Source: Thermomonospora catenispora
GTDB taxonomy: Bacteria > Actinomycetota > Actinomycetes > Streptosporangiales > Streptosporangiaceae
Length of the DNA: 64,000 nucleotides
Direction: 5' to 3'
NCBI RefSeq assembly: GCF_006363815.1
Contig: NZ_RRYT01000017.1
Coordinates: 44,450-108,449, forward strand
The position numbers and the translations under genes were made by a program. Within the stretch, counting starts at the first letter, position 1, and every line of letters begins with the position of its first letter. The notes beneath the pieces are model-generated. The model searched no databases. It was not told where the DNA came from and was given only the letters and a program-made list of their open reading frames with translations. Shown in pieces: positions 33,641 through 41,823 of the stretch.

Positions 33641-34822
33641 CTACCGGGAGCGCAGCCCTTCCAGCAGGGGCACGATCTCCGAAGGCGTCGGCAGCGACGC
33701 GATCTCCTTGGCGAGGAACTGCGCCCGCTCGGCGTAGCCGGGGTCGGCCAGGATCTCCCGGCAGGCCGCGGCGATCACCTCGCCCGGGGCCTTGTCGGGC
33801 TCCTGGGCCTGCGGCCACAGCATCTTGGCGGCGCCGAAGCCGCTGATGGCCTTGGCGATGGCCTCCCGGTGGTAGTTCGGCGGGAACTCCGGGGGGTTCT
33901 CGGGGATGATCAGCTGCGGCACGCCGTTGGCCATGAAGGTCGTGGCGGTGGTCGCGCCGCCGTGGTGGATCGCCAGGTCGCAGGTCCCGGCGACCACGTC
34001 CAGCGGGATCCAGCCGATGCGCGCATCCCCGAGCTCGGAGCCGAACCGCTCGGCGGCTCCGGGCGAGGCGGCGATCAGCACCTCCGCCCCCAGCCGGTCC
34101 AGCTCGCGCACCAGCAGCGGCATCGTCCAGCCCGGGTCGCGGAACATCAGGCTGCGGAACCCCGAGGTGATCACGACGCGGCGACGCCCCTCGGGCCGGG
34201 TGTACATCCAGCGTTCGAGACGGCGCTGCGGGTTGCTCGGGATCCATCGCATCGGCTGGGCGGGAGGGTCGTGGGAGGGCCGCAGCGACGGCGGGGTGGC
34301 GTCCAGGAGCAGATCGGGCTCCGGCAGCCCGTCCAGCCCCAGCCGCTTCAGCTCCGGCTCGAGCTCCTCCGCGGCGCCCGGGTCGATGCCGGTGAACGGG
34401 ATGCCCAGGTACTCGATGTGACGTACGTACGGGACCTGGAGGTGGGCGGCGAGCAGCATCGCCGAGTAACTCTGCGAGCTGCCGACGACCACGTCGGGCG
34501 GCCAGTCCTTCGCCAGCTCCAGCAGCGACTCCAGCCCGGCCAGACCCATCCGGGCGAACCCCCGGCCCTGGCCGAGCATCTCCTCGTCCCCCATCTCCCG
34601 GGGGAAACGCAGACCCTTGCCGGGATTGGCGACCCGCATGAAGTGCCGGATCGGGTCGACGGTGAAACAGAATGTGGGAAGTCCGATCGCCTCCGCGGTC
34701 TCCACCCACGGCTCGTGGGCGGCCAGAATGACCTGATGCCCGGCGTTCCGCGCGGCCGTCGCCAACGGTGCGGCGGCATAGAACGTCGCCTGGCTGCCCG
34801 TGGTGATGAACAGGATTCTCAT
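33641..34822 (-). CDS. GT1-type glycosyltransferase B
   Basis: A 393-residue GT-B glycosyltransferase, paralogue of glycosyltransferase A, starting MRILFITTGSQATFYAAAPL and carrying HHGGATT in the donor domain. It is about 30 residues longer, mainly in the acceptor domain and before the C-terminal helix. Two glycosyltransferases imply two sugars, or one glycosylating in tandem or on two positions. ATG 34822 was chosen by alignment with its paralogue. A SARP-type repeat lies about 95 bp upstream, tying it to cluster control. Confidence 0.9.
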   Translation of the reverse strand: MRILFITTGSQATFYAAAPLATAARNAGHQVILAAHEPWVETAEAIGLPTFCFTVDPIRHFMRVANPGKGLRFPREMGDEEMLGQGRGFARMGLAGLESLLELAKDWPPDVVVGSSQSYSAMLLAAHLQVPYVRHIEYLGIPFTGIDPGAAEELEPELKRLGLDGLPEPDLLLDATPPSLRPSHDPPAQPMRWIPSNPQRRLERWMYTRPEGRRRVVITSGFRSLMFRDPGWTMPLLVRELDRLGAEVLIAASPGAAERFGSELGDARIGWIPLDVVAGTCDLAIHHGGATTATTFMANGVPQLIIPENPPEFPPNYHREAIAKAISGFGAAKMLWPQAQEPDKAPGEVIAAACREILADPGYAERAQFLAKEIASLPTPSEIVPLLEGLRSR

Positions 34823-34915
34823 GGCACTCCGGATGCTTTCCGTGGGACGCGGCCGACCAAAATCATGAACGCCACCGATGGTCCGCGGCACACCCTTTTT
34901 CTGTCAATGAATCCC

Positions 34916-34944
34916 TGTTCGTCTGCGGACTTCGCACGGTTGAA
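34916..34944 (-). promoter_or_regulatory. SARP-type direct repeat upstream of glycosyltransferase B
   Basis: On the minus strand, TTCAACC (34938-34944) and ACGAACA (34916-34922) start 22 bp apart. The pair ends about 95 bp before the glycosyltransferase start. Last of the recurring cluster elements before the tRNA border. Confidence 0.58.
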
Positions 34945-35073
34945 CAGGGCGGACGCCCGCCCTCGTCCGCCACGGCAACGTCGGAGATGCCACCGCCTCC
35001 GGCACCCGCCCATCATGGGCCCGGACGCGTGCGCGATGATCCCGTAAACGAGCGCCGAGAAGGCGGTGATCCC

Positions 35074-35337
35074 ATGAACAACCTGATCTACAGCGCCCGA
35101 ATGGCCCTTCGGGACATCATGGAGGTCAACATTTTCAGCCAGGGGAACGACAAGGTCTATCTGACCTTTTTCCCCGACCTCGTCTGGGAAGGCACCCAAC
35201 GGAAGCGCACCGAAGACGTCATCCAGAACATCATCGACCGCCTCCACGACATGGGAATGGATCTCGCCGGCGGCGAATCCGCCATCCCCGCCCTGCTGAA
35301 CTCCGACCCCGTGGAGATCGTCCGCAAGGCCGCCTGA
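35074..35337 (+). CDS. Uncharacterised 87-aa protein
   Basis: An 87-residue protein I do not recognise. It is soluble-looking, slightly acidic, with two probable helices (residues 5-20 and 43-62, TEDVIQNIIDRLHDMG) around a beta pair (KVYLTFFPDLVWEG). The ATG at 35074 follows GAGAAGGCGG. Codon use matches the cluster genes and it is the last plausible gene before the tRNA region. It could be a small regulator or accessory protein. Confidence 0.7.
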   Translation: MNNLIYSARMALRDIMEVNIFSQGNDKVYLTFFPDLVWEGTQRKRTEDVIQNIIDRLHDMGMDLAGGESAIPALLNSDPVEIVRKAA

Positions 35338-36038
35338 CCGTCCCGGCCGGCGCCCCTTCGGCGCCGCGGAAACCGCGCGACGGATGAACGATGCGCGGTC
35401 CGCCATGCGGGCATCGCCCGGCCGTTCCGGCTCGTGCCGAGGATCGGAACGGCCCTTCCGCCAGAGCGGAGGGACAGGAGCCGGCCGAGTGCGGCGGGCG
35501 ACGCTCCCCGCCCGGCCCGCGCCCGAGTCCGGCCGGGCCGGACGACCGACCTCATCCCATAAGGCACGAGCAGGTCATGAGGCACGGGCGGGCCGAGCAT
35601 CCGGGCACGGCGGCGCCCCGGACTTCACGATGCAGAGTCCGGCCATGACCTGGTGCGGGCGAGGTGCGGGCGATCGGACCAGAGGCGACGGTCGAAGCGG
35701 CACGCCCTGGGAGGCCGTGGGCAAGCGCCCCGCCGCACGCCGCCCAGGGCGTGCCGACGTCGATGCAGAACCCCCGCAACGATGCATCTGACCTGACCGG
35801 CTCCCTGCCCACGACGTGACCGCACACAGACATGGCCCAGGTCGAGCCCTCTCCCGCCCACGGTCGCCGCCAGGTTCTCTCCGACCGGCCGCATCGGCAC
35901 CTGAGAGCCCCCTGTGCGACCGTCATCGGAACCGCCCTGGGCGCCCGGCCTCGACCGAGGCTTCGCGAGCCGGCCCGTCAAACGATCACGGGCCCGGCCG
36001 CCGCAGCGACGACCAGACCCGTGACCTGGGATCATGCG
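35338..36038. other. Gene-free stretch at the cluster border
   Basis: About 700 bp with open frames only of the random kind expected in GC-rich DNA. No Shine-Dalgarno/start pair with sensible codon use, no insertion sequence ends and no long hairpin were found. It may hold the promoter-distal part of the cluster border. Confidence 0.55.
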
Positions 36039-36113
36039 TCGGGGTGGCGGGATTCGAACCCACGACCTCGTGCACCCAAAGCACGCGCGCTAGCCAAGCT
36101 GCGCCACACCCCG
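36039..36113 (-). tRNA. tRNA-Pro (anticodon TGG)
   Basis: The minus strand folds as a complete cloverleaf of 75 nt: acceptor stem CGGGGTG/CACCCCG, discriminator A, anticodon stem CGTGC/GCACG enclosing loop TTTGGGT (anticodon TGG), and T-arm with GGTTCGAATCC. No CCA is encoded. It translates proline codons CCA/CCG/CCT. It stands on the right border of the polyketide cluster, a possible integration point. Confidence 0.95.
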
Positions 36114-36286
36114 GTCATCGGCCGCCGACACGGCGGCAGCCTGAAAGTCTAGTGCGGATCAGCCCGCACGCCATCCGATTAACAGCGCCGTCCCCCCGGT
36201 GGGGAATACCACGCGCGAAGCACACCCGGAAGCTAGTACCCTACCTGCGAGGCCAAGACCCGTCCTCTCGGGTTTCTTGACCCGTC

Positions 36287-36357
36287 GCGGGCGTAGCTCA
36301 GTGGCAGAGCCCCAGTCTTCCAAACTGGTTACGCGGGTTCGATTCCCGTCGCCCGCT
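36287..36357 (+). tRNA. tRNA-Gly (anticodon TCC)
   Basis: A 71-nt cloverleaf: acceptor stem GCGGGCG/CGCCCGC, D-arm with AGCTCAGTGG, anticodon stem CCAGT/ACTGG around CTTCCAA (anticodon TCC), T-arm GGGTTCGATTCCC. Discriminator T, no encoded CCA. It reads GGA and GGG codons. Confidence 0.95.
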
Positions 36358-36365
36358 CTCACGAG

Positions 36366-36404
36366 AAGGCCCAGGCCGGAGGCGCGATCCCCGGCCCGGG
36401 CCTT
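36366..36404 (+). terminator. Hairpin terminator after tRNA-Gly
   Basis: A 14-bp stem with one A-C mismatch (36366-36379 with 36391-36404) and an 11-nt loop, 9 bp after the tRNA. Confidence 0.7.
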
Positions 36405-36437
36405 GTCCGTTCCAGGGCCTCCTTGTCCGTTCCAGGG
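36401..36437 (+). repeat. 17-bp direct repeat, 20-bp period
   Basis: CCTTGTCCGTTCCAGGG occurs at 36401-36417 and again at 36421-36437, overlapping the downstream arm of the tRNA-Gly terminator. A small tandem duplication beside a tRNA; att-type duplication is possible but no recombinase is present. The remaining bases to 36775 show no gene. Confidence 0.75.
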
Positions 36438-36775
36438 TCTGCGGCGCGTGCGCACCCGTCATGCGCCCGTTCGTCGCGCGAGCGGCCCTCGTCGAGAAGT
36501 CCCTTCCTCCTCGGGGTGCACCGCAAAAAGCCGGACATGAACCCCCGGTCCGGGCGTCCCGCACCGAGATGTCCACCGGCTCCGCCGGGTCGGTGACGTC
36601 CCCGGCGGCATCGGCGGCGACGGAAGCCGGCCGGCGGTCGGCCGGTGCCGCCGCTCGGTGCGGACGGCGTTCAGCCTGCCGGGGCTCTCCCTGGGCCCGC
36701 TTCCTCGTCGGAGGAGAGCAAGCTCCGCCGAGGGGATCGGTGGGCGGCTCGACCGGACGATGGGGCGGGGCCGGG

Positions 36776-37609
36776 TCAGGCGGCCCCGGTCGGCGGGCGG
36801 GAGAGCCGCACTCGGCGTCGTTCTCGATCCACTTCGGCGATGGCGACCGTGATCGGGTCGCCCACTTGAACGGCCCGGTCGGAGGGGAGGTCGCCGGCAG
36901 GGAGCAGTCCTTCCACGTCGTCGGTGATGCGCACGAGGATCCCGAACGGGGCGATCTTGGTCACCGTTCCCGGGACGCTCCGCCCGATGCGGGCGGTGTC
37001 GGCGAACGCCTGGAAGGGATCGGGCCGCAGGGCGCGCAGGGAGAGCCGGGCCTCCCCGTTCCTGGTGTCGGGGCACAACACGGCGGCCCGGATCCGCTGC
37101 CCGACCCGCACCACGTCGGTCACCTTCTCGAAACGCCGCCAGGACAGCTCGGGGGTCGTGATGAACCCCACCCCCGGGTAGATCGGGTGCGGCGGTCCAT
37201 CGTCCAGCGCCACGAACACGCCGAAGGGCGGCGTGGCCGCCACCACTCCGGTGAGCACGTCGCCGCGGCGAAGCCCCTTCAGGAACGCCCATAGCCGCGG
37301 GTTCTCGGTCGCGGCCATGGAGAGGTGGACCTCCCTCCGCTCCGTGTCGACGGCGATCACCTCGGCGGTGACGCGCCGCCCGACGGGCACGTCCTTCACC
37401 GAACGCCCCCGCCAGGACACATCCAGCGGCCCGACGCTCGCCGACACCTCGGCCAGAGGACCGTCCAGCCTCACCAGGAGCCCGTGGGGTCCTCCCGTCT
37501 CCGTGACCGTCCCGGAGACCACGTCACCGACCCGCACGGACTCCAGCGGATCACCCAGCGGCTCATCCGCGCCCCGCTCGGCCGCCGCCCTGCCCATGGC
37601 CCGAAGCAT
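36776..37609 (-). CDS. S1-domain RNA-binding protein (three S1 repeats)
   Basis: About 277 residues with three S1/OB-fold repeats, each opening with a VGDVVSGTV-type strand: near residues 23-95 (VRVGDVVSGTVTETGGPHGLLVRL), 113-195 (LRRGDVLTGVVAATPPFGVFVAL) and 210-275 (RIGRSVPGTVTKIAPFGILVRI). S1 domains bind RNA in ribosomal protein S1-like factors. Three copies and the small size suggest a translation or RNA accessory protein, not ribosomal S1 itself. Start uncertain: 37609 is chosen because longer versions reach into the neighbouring gene (a start at 37792 would overlap it by 70 bp); 37597 is also possible. Confidence 0.82.
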   Translation of the reverse strand: MLRAMGRAAAERGADEPLGDPLESVRVGDVVSGTVTETGGPHGLLVRLDGPLAEVSASVGPLDVSWRGRSVKDVPVGRRVTAEVIAVDTERREVHLSMAATENPRLWAFLKGLRRGDVLTGVVAATPPFGVFVALDDGPPHPIYPGVGFITTPELSWRRFEKVTDVVRVGQRIRAAVLCPDTRNGEARLSLRALRPDPFQAFADTARIGRSVPGTVTKIAPFGILVRITDDVEGLLPAGDLPSDRAVQVGDPITVAIAEVDRERRRVRLSRPPTGAA

Positions 37610-37722
37610 CCCGGAGAAGCATTGGGCGCTCAAGAGCACCGACGTCGAATCCGCGACGCTCTCACCGGCGTTCCCGGACGAAGGCCTCGACGCCACGGCG
37701 TCAGGGGCGGCCTCGGCGGCGG

Positions 37723-38568
37723 TCACGGCTCCTGAAGCGTGATCGCACGGTTCTCCTCGTCCCTCACCGTCATCCGCACCTTGCTGCTCCACTTCCGTCC
37801 GCTCACCTCACGCCGATGCTCAGGCGGGAACAGCGCGTTGCTCACCTCGGTGATCCGGACGATGCGCCCCCGATGTTTGAAGACCATGAAGGCGGCCAGG
37901 GCCGACTGGTATTCGAATCCTGTGCAGGAAAGCCCGGTCTCCTTCTCCAGGCTCCCTGGCTCTATCACGTGCAGCTCGTCCCACGCGAACCCGAGGTCGC
38001 CGAGGGGAACGGATTTCTTTCGCCCCCTCCAGAGCTCATCTGCTTTATCTTCGATCTCATCCTCCAGGGACGGATCATAGAAGAACTCGAAGTCGGTCTG
38101 ATCCGCCAGGCTCAGCATCTTGCTGTCCCGTTTCCCGAGCAGGCGCGCATGAGACGAGTACTTCTTTCCGCTCTCATAGCCGAGCAGGAAGGTCTTGCCG
38201 TCTCGAAGGAGCATCGCCTTTGCGAAGTCCGACCCGTCGACGAAGATCAATAGCGAGCGATATTCGCCCACATGTCCATTCTTTGAAATAAAGGAGAATC
38301 CAGTTTTGTTGCGAATTTCCTCATTTCTTGTCAGCTCCGTGAAAACAAAGAGCTTATCCCATGTGAAGGAGGTCAGACTCCGAAGCGGAATCCCGGGATA
38401 CTGAGGCGGCGACTTCGAGAGCCTGGTGAGCGACTCCGCCATCATGGCGCTCGCCTGCTCGTCCACGTAGCGGTCCTCCCAAGGGGTCCCGGCGCAGCCC
38501 GTCGCCGTCCCGTGGCAGAGCAGCAGGACGACAACGGGCATGGCCAATCGCTTTCGCACAGCCCGCAC
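37723..38568 (-). CDS. Putative secreted or lipid-anchored protein of the effector locus
   Basis: A 281-residue protein with an N-terminal basic-hydrophobic signal (RKRLAMPVVVLLLC) and Cys in the context GTATGCAG, a weak lipobox. The remainder is hydrophilic with repeated segments: LRSLTSFTWDKLFVFTE and LGDLGFAWDELHVIEP, suggesting an internal duplication (residues about 60-150 and 175-270). GTG 38568 follows GGGGAG and overlaps the toxin-like gene's stop region (2 bp apart). Being coupled to a toxin-like gene, it may be its immunity or partner protein. No family recognised. Confidence 0.72.
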   Translation of the reverse strand: MRAVRKRLAMPVVVLLLCHGTATGCAGTPWEDRYVDEQASAMMAESLTRLSKSPPQYPGIPLRSLTSFTWDKLFVFTELTRNEEIRNKTGFSFISKNGHVGEYRSLLIFVDGSDFAKAMLLRDGKTFLLGYESGKKYSSHARLLGKRDSKMLSLADQTDFEFFYDPSLEDEIEDKADELWRGRKKSVPLGDLGFAWDELHVIEPGSLEKETGLSCTGFEYQSALAAFMVFKHRGRIVRITEVSNALFPPEHRREVSGRKWSSKVRMTVRDEENRAITLQEP

Positions 38569-38569
38569 G

Positions 38570-39790
38570 TCATCTCCCCACTTTGGCGGGATCCCGCCCG
38601 GGGCCATACTCTGGCAGCTCACTGACCTGCTTCTGCTGCATGGTCTGTCCCTCAGCTATCTGGTCGCTCCAGGCCAGCTGCCCGTCTTTATCGATCACCA
38701 CCATCCTGCCTTCTGCAACGGCCTGTCGGACATATCTGGCCAGCTCTTCGTTGGTCGCATTCGGATGCTGAAGTGCGATCTGCCGTCCGACTTCGTTGTT
38801 ATAGAGGTCCATTGCCTCACGTGGACCGGGATTCTTGTCAGCGATCCGTTCGTGAGCAATGGTAAATTTCTCTGTCCATTCTGCTCCAAAGTCACGGGTC
38901 ATGAGCGCATTCCAGTAGGCATGCCGCCAGGCATCGCCATGACCGTCCTGCCACCCTCCTCCCGGAGCCCAGCTCCGCGGAGGCTCAGCCGCGGCGTTGA
39001 AATTATTCTCGAACATTATGAGACCTTTGATTCCTCTTGAGCGCAGCAACTCTTCCAGTGCTCTCTTCTCGCTTTCAGTGACTTCCCGCGGCTCCTTCCC
39101 CAACTGCTTGGCCACCCATTCCAAGAACCCGTCTGGAAAGTGCGTCATCCCGTCGGGTTCCTTAGTGACCTGATACTTCTTCATGATGTCGGCCAAGGAG
39201 CGGCGCCCGTCCACCTCGTGCGGATTGACCTCCCATACCGCTCGCCACATGGTCTGCCTGGGATCTTCACCGGCCCGTGTGATGTCGAGGATGCTCGACT
39301 TGAGCATGCTCAGCGCCTGGGTGACCCTTTGATCGGCTTCATTTGCGGCGCGTAGCGCGGATGCCATCTTCTTCTGAATCTGCTCGGCTCTCTGTTGGAG
39401 CAGCACTTGTTCAGAGATGGGAAGAGGCTCTCTGGTCGGTGGATAATGCAGGGAACCGTCATCGCCAACCTTGAACCGAGCTGACCGCGCCTCCTCAATA
39501 GCCTCCAGGAGACTGGTCTGAGCCGTCTTGAAACGCTGGTGTCCGGCAGTCAGAACTCGACCGATCCCAAGGGCGGCTTGGTATGCGGCGTAGCTCTTCT
39601 CTCGCAGCATCTGCATCTGAAGATGCGCGGCCTCAGCGTCTCTCCCCTTCCATTCTTTGCTTACTTTCGCTTGCAGATCGACCACCGTTCGGTGCGCCCG
39701 CTCCAATCGAGCAGCGAGCTGCTTCCATGCTTCAGCGGCTTCAGCGAAGGGACCGAGGCGAGCATCGCGCAGTCCCGCAAAGGTCACCAT
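38570..39790 (-). CDS. WXG-type polymorphic toxin candidate with DUF6973-like C terminus
   Basis: A 406-residue protein. The N-terminal 150 residues are long amphipathic helices with a KEWKGRDAEAAH motif (WxG-like turn), as in ESX/WXG100-type secreted proteins. The C-terminal 180 residues hold DGHGDAWRHAYWNALMTRDFG near 285-305 and WTEKFTIAHE, the conserved pattern I associate with DUF6973 domains at the end of actinobacterial secreted effectors; the His/Asp pairs suggest a hydrolase. It is flanked by a WXG-like gene upstream and a lipoprotein-like gene downstream. Toxin function is inferred. Confidence 0.75.
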   Translation of the reverse strand: MVTFAGLRDARLGPFAEAAEAWKQLAARLERAHRTVVDLQAKVSKEWKGRDAEAAHLQMQMLREKSYAAYQAALGIGRVLTAGHQRFKTAQTSLLEAIEEARSARFKVGDDGSLHYPPTREPLPISEQVLLQQRAEQIQKKMASALRAANEADQRVTQALSMLKSSILDITRAGEDPRQTMWRAVWEVNPHEVDGRRSLADIMKKYQVTKEPDGMTHFPDGFLEWVAKQLGKEPREVTESEKRALEELLRSRGIKGLIMFENNFNAAAEPPRSWAPGGGWQDGHGDAWRHAYWNALMTRDFGAEWTEKFTIAHERIADKNPGPREAMDLYNNEVGRQIALQHPNATNEELARYVRQAVAEGRMVVIDKDGQLAWSDQIAEGQTMQQKQVSELPEYGPGRDPAKVGR

Positions 39791-39792
39791 GA

Positions 39793-40187
39793 TCAGTCTC
39801 CTAGAATATGTGTGATGGCCTGAACGACCTGCCGGTTGAGAGCTTCTGCCAGCATGTAATTACCCGCCGTCTTCGTCAATTTCGGACCCACATCACCTAC
39901 TTGTCCTCCCAATTTGATCAAAGCAGATTCCCAGCCTGCCGTCAGCTCGGAGAGCTTCGCTGACGTCGACCAGTCCCGCCCCAATGCACGAGCGCCCTGC
40001 TCGGAATCGGGCGTCATCTTATGCACCGCGAATCGAATATCTCGCTCCGTCTCTTCAGCATCCCCAGCCAGCGACTTGAGGTGATCGGCGTCAACCTGAA
40101 CCTCTCGACCACCTCCGCTGTGGGCCGGCCCGGACGAGAAGGAGAACCAGGATTCAGAATGCTATTAATGTCCTTTTCTTTTGCCAT
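39793..40187 (-). pseudogene. WXG-like small protein gene with a frameshift
   Basis: The part from about 40120 to 39793 encodes a WXG/ESX-like helical hairpin: VQVDADHLKSLAGDAEETER, then MTPDSEQGARALG and LTAGWESALIKLGG. This frame has a stop and no start upstream except GTG 40026, deep inside the hairpin. A natural start, ATG 40187 with AAAGGA upstream, opens a different frame (MAKEKDINSIL) that runs into noise. One missing base between about 40095 and 40140 would join them. So either the gene is broken or a base is missing in the assembly. It lies 2 bp from the toxin-like gene. Confidence 0.65.
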
Positions 40188-40656
40188 AACACAATCCTTT
40201 CAACCCCGCCCGCCAAAGCAGGATCATATAGGCATCCCCAACCTCAGCCAGATCACACCCCACGATTCAACCCTCCCCTAACTCATGGAATGGGCATTCC
40301 AAAAATGGTCGAAGATCGCGTATCACATGGTCTGAGCGCTCCGGCCCAACCTGTCCGGCACCGCCTTCTCGGTGGATCGTTCCGCAGGCCAGATCCGGTG
40401 CGTTTCAGTCAGAGACGACGCGGTGACCTGGGGTGATACAACATCCGGTGCCGCCGAGACCCCTGTCTCGACACCTCAGAACACACGCTGAAAGCCCGCT
40501 GTTCTGTCCAGCCCCTTCCGCTGGCGTTTCCACAAGCTTCGAAGCACGACCCGGACGGCAGGAGACCGAAAGTGGCCATGTGGAGACGCCATCCAGGTCA
40601 TGTCTCGGCATAAATCCAGTCATACTGACTGTCAGGGGGTGGCAGACCGGGGGGAG

Positions 40657-40812
40657 ATGAAGGGGCAGGAGCCGCGGCCGTTCGCGCACCTGGAGACCTC
40701 CCTCGCTCCGCTCTACCGGCGGATCATGCGGGTCTTCGTGGACAACAAGCGCAGGTTCGTCGTGCATCTACCGGAGGTCCACTGTGTTCCTAGCCGGCTG
40801 CTCAACCTGTGA
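40657..40812 (+). pseudogene. Remnant resembling the N terminus of a TIGR02677/DUF2397-like protein
   Basis: A 51-codon frame opening MKGQEPRPFAHLETSLA and continuing PLYRRIMRVFVDNKRRFVVHL resembles, from memory, the start of TIGR02677/DUF2397 proteins (a four-gene actinobacterial system with an SMC-like ATPase, Wadjet-related). Family members are 400-500 residues; here the frame collapses after about 40 residues. A start with AGGGGGAGATG is intact. Probably a deletion relic; assignment is tentative. Confidence 0.35.
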
Positions 40813-41231
40813 TCAGCGCCGCATCAAGCCCACTGAGAAAGGCTCACCGCCCATCGCTCATTCCCAAAGGACAGAGCCGTTCACGGACACTCGTCCCCTA
40901 TTCAGAAGCTCGAGCGAGCAGTCGGCTCTCAATATCACTTCAGCCGAATCCGGCCTGCTCGTCTCATCCGGCGTCCCATCCTAAGGACCGACCCCTCGCA
41001 CCGTGCGCCTCAAGCGGCTGAACAATGAATCGAAGCGACGACACAGAGCCACCATTCCTGATCTTCAGTAGTAGCACCAACCGATGGACAGGCACAGGAA
41101 GACACCTGTCACGTGCGTTGACATGGAAGAGCCACTCGGTGTGCCTCGCAAGCTCTACCATGACCCCGGCACGCCCCATCTCCATCCACCGAACCGGCTG
41201 AACAGCCAAGGAACGCAGGAGGTTCAATAAT

Positions 41232-41280
41232 CGGAGCTTCCGTCAGAACGATCCGGAGACAGACGAACGGAGCTTCCGTT
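41232..41280 (+). repeat. Two direct copies of CGGAGCTTCCGT upstream of the YbaB-like gene
   Basis: CGGAGCTTCCGT occurs at 41232-41243 and 41268-41279, starts 36 bp apart. Each copy is an imperfect palindrome. They lie 50-95 bp before the GTG of the YbaB-like gene, the position of an operator pair. Confidence 0.6.
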
Positions 41281-41326
41281 ATGATCTCAGCGATCTCTCA
41301 TCGGCTTTGCTGAAGGGTGGTTCATC

Positions 41327-41774
41327 GTGACCGAGTCTCATGACTCCTCCGAAACGGACCTCGATGTCCTGAAGGAGAAGGCCACGAGAGAGATACAGAA
41401 GGCGGCTTGGGCTTCAGGAGTTCCTGAAAGAGCCGGCCGACCGAGCCGAGTCTCGTGACGGCAGGGTCCGCCTCGGGCCCTCCGCGGAGGGGAAGATCGT
41501 CGAGTTGGAGATCGACCCTCGAGCCATGCGCATGGCGTCCTCCGAACTCGCTGAGACGATCATGCGACTTTCAGAGGAGGCGCTCCATGATCTGCAGCGC
41601 CAATCACGGGAATTGGTTGAGGATCCGCCCATCGCGCCCGAGGGCGTCATGGACATCGTACAGGATCCGAAGGCCATAAAACGTCAACTCCAGCATATGC
41701 AGAACGGGTTCCAGCGAGCTCTCGACGACTCACTAGCCCTATTGGACGATCTCCGCCGAACAATGGGACGGTAA
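41327..41774 (+). pseudogene. YbaB/EbfC-like gene split by a frameshift
   Basis: The frame from GTG 41327 (VTESHDSSETDLDVLKEKA) ends in TGA after 43 codons. A second frame, open through 41774, carries the body: LQEFLKEPADRAESRDGRVRL, then EGKIVELEIDPRAMRMAS and ELAETI, the pattern of YbaB/EbfC nucleoid-associated proteins found beside WXG genes in actinobacteria. A one-base insertion around 41400-41412 would join them into a protein of about 148 residues. Translation could restart at TTG 41505, giving 89 residues. Broken gene or assembly error. Confidence 0.65.
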
Positions 41775-41823
41775 CGATTCCCGTTCGGCACGTCACGTCC
41801 TCGGTGAAAGCAAGAGAGGAAGA

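Larger units (their letters stand above)
40188..41326. other. Gene-poor stretch with one degraded fragment
   Basis: Apart from the fragment at 40657-40812 and the repeat pair at 41232-41280, listed separately, I see no gene in this 1.1 kb of lower-GC DNA. An open frame on the minus strand at 40964-41227 starts with TTG and has unconvincing composition. The stretch looks like eroded coding DNA. Confidence 0.5.

Noticed and set aside
35391..36280. Overlapping long frames around the tRNAs
   Set aside because: They run through structured tRNA sequence, have no good starts and random composition.
36401..36437. CRISPR-like or att repeat
   Set aside because: Only two copies with 3-bp spacing and no cas or integrase gene; recorded as a simple tandem repeat.
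40964..41227. Minus-strand 87-codon frame
   Set aside because: TTG start, weak ribosome site and no recognisable pattern; kept as unassigned sequence.
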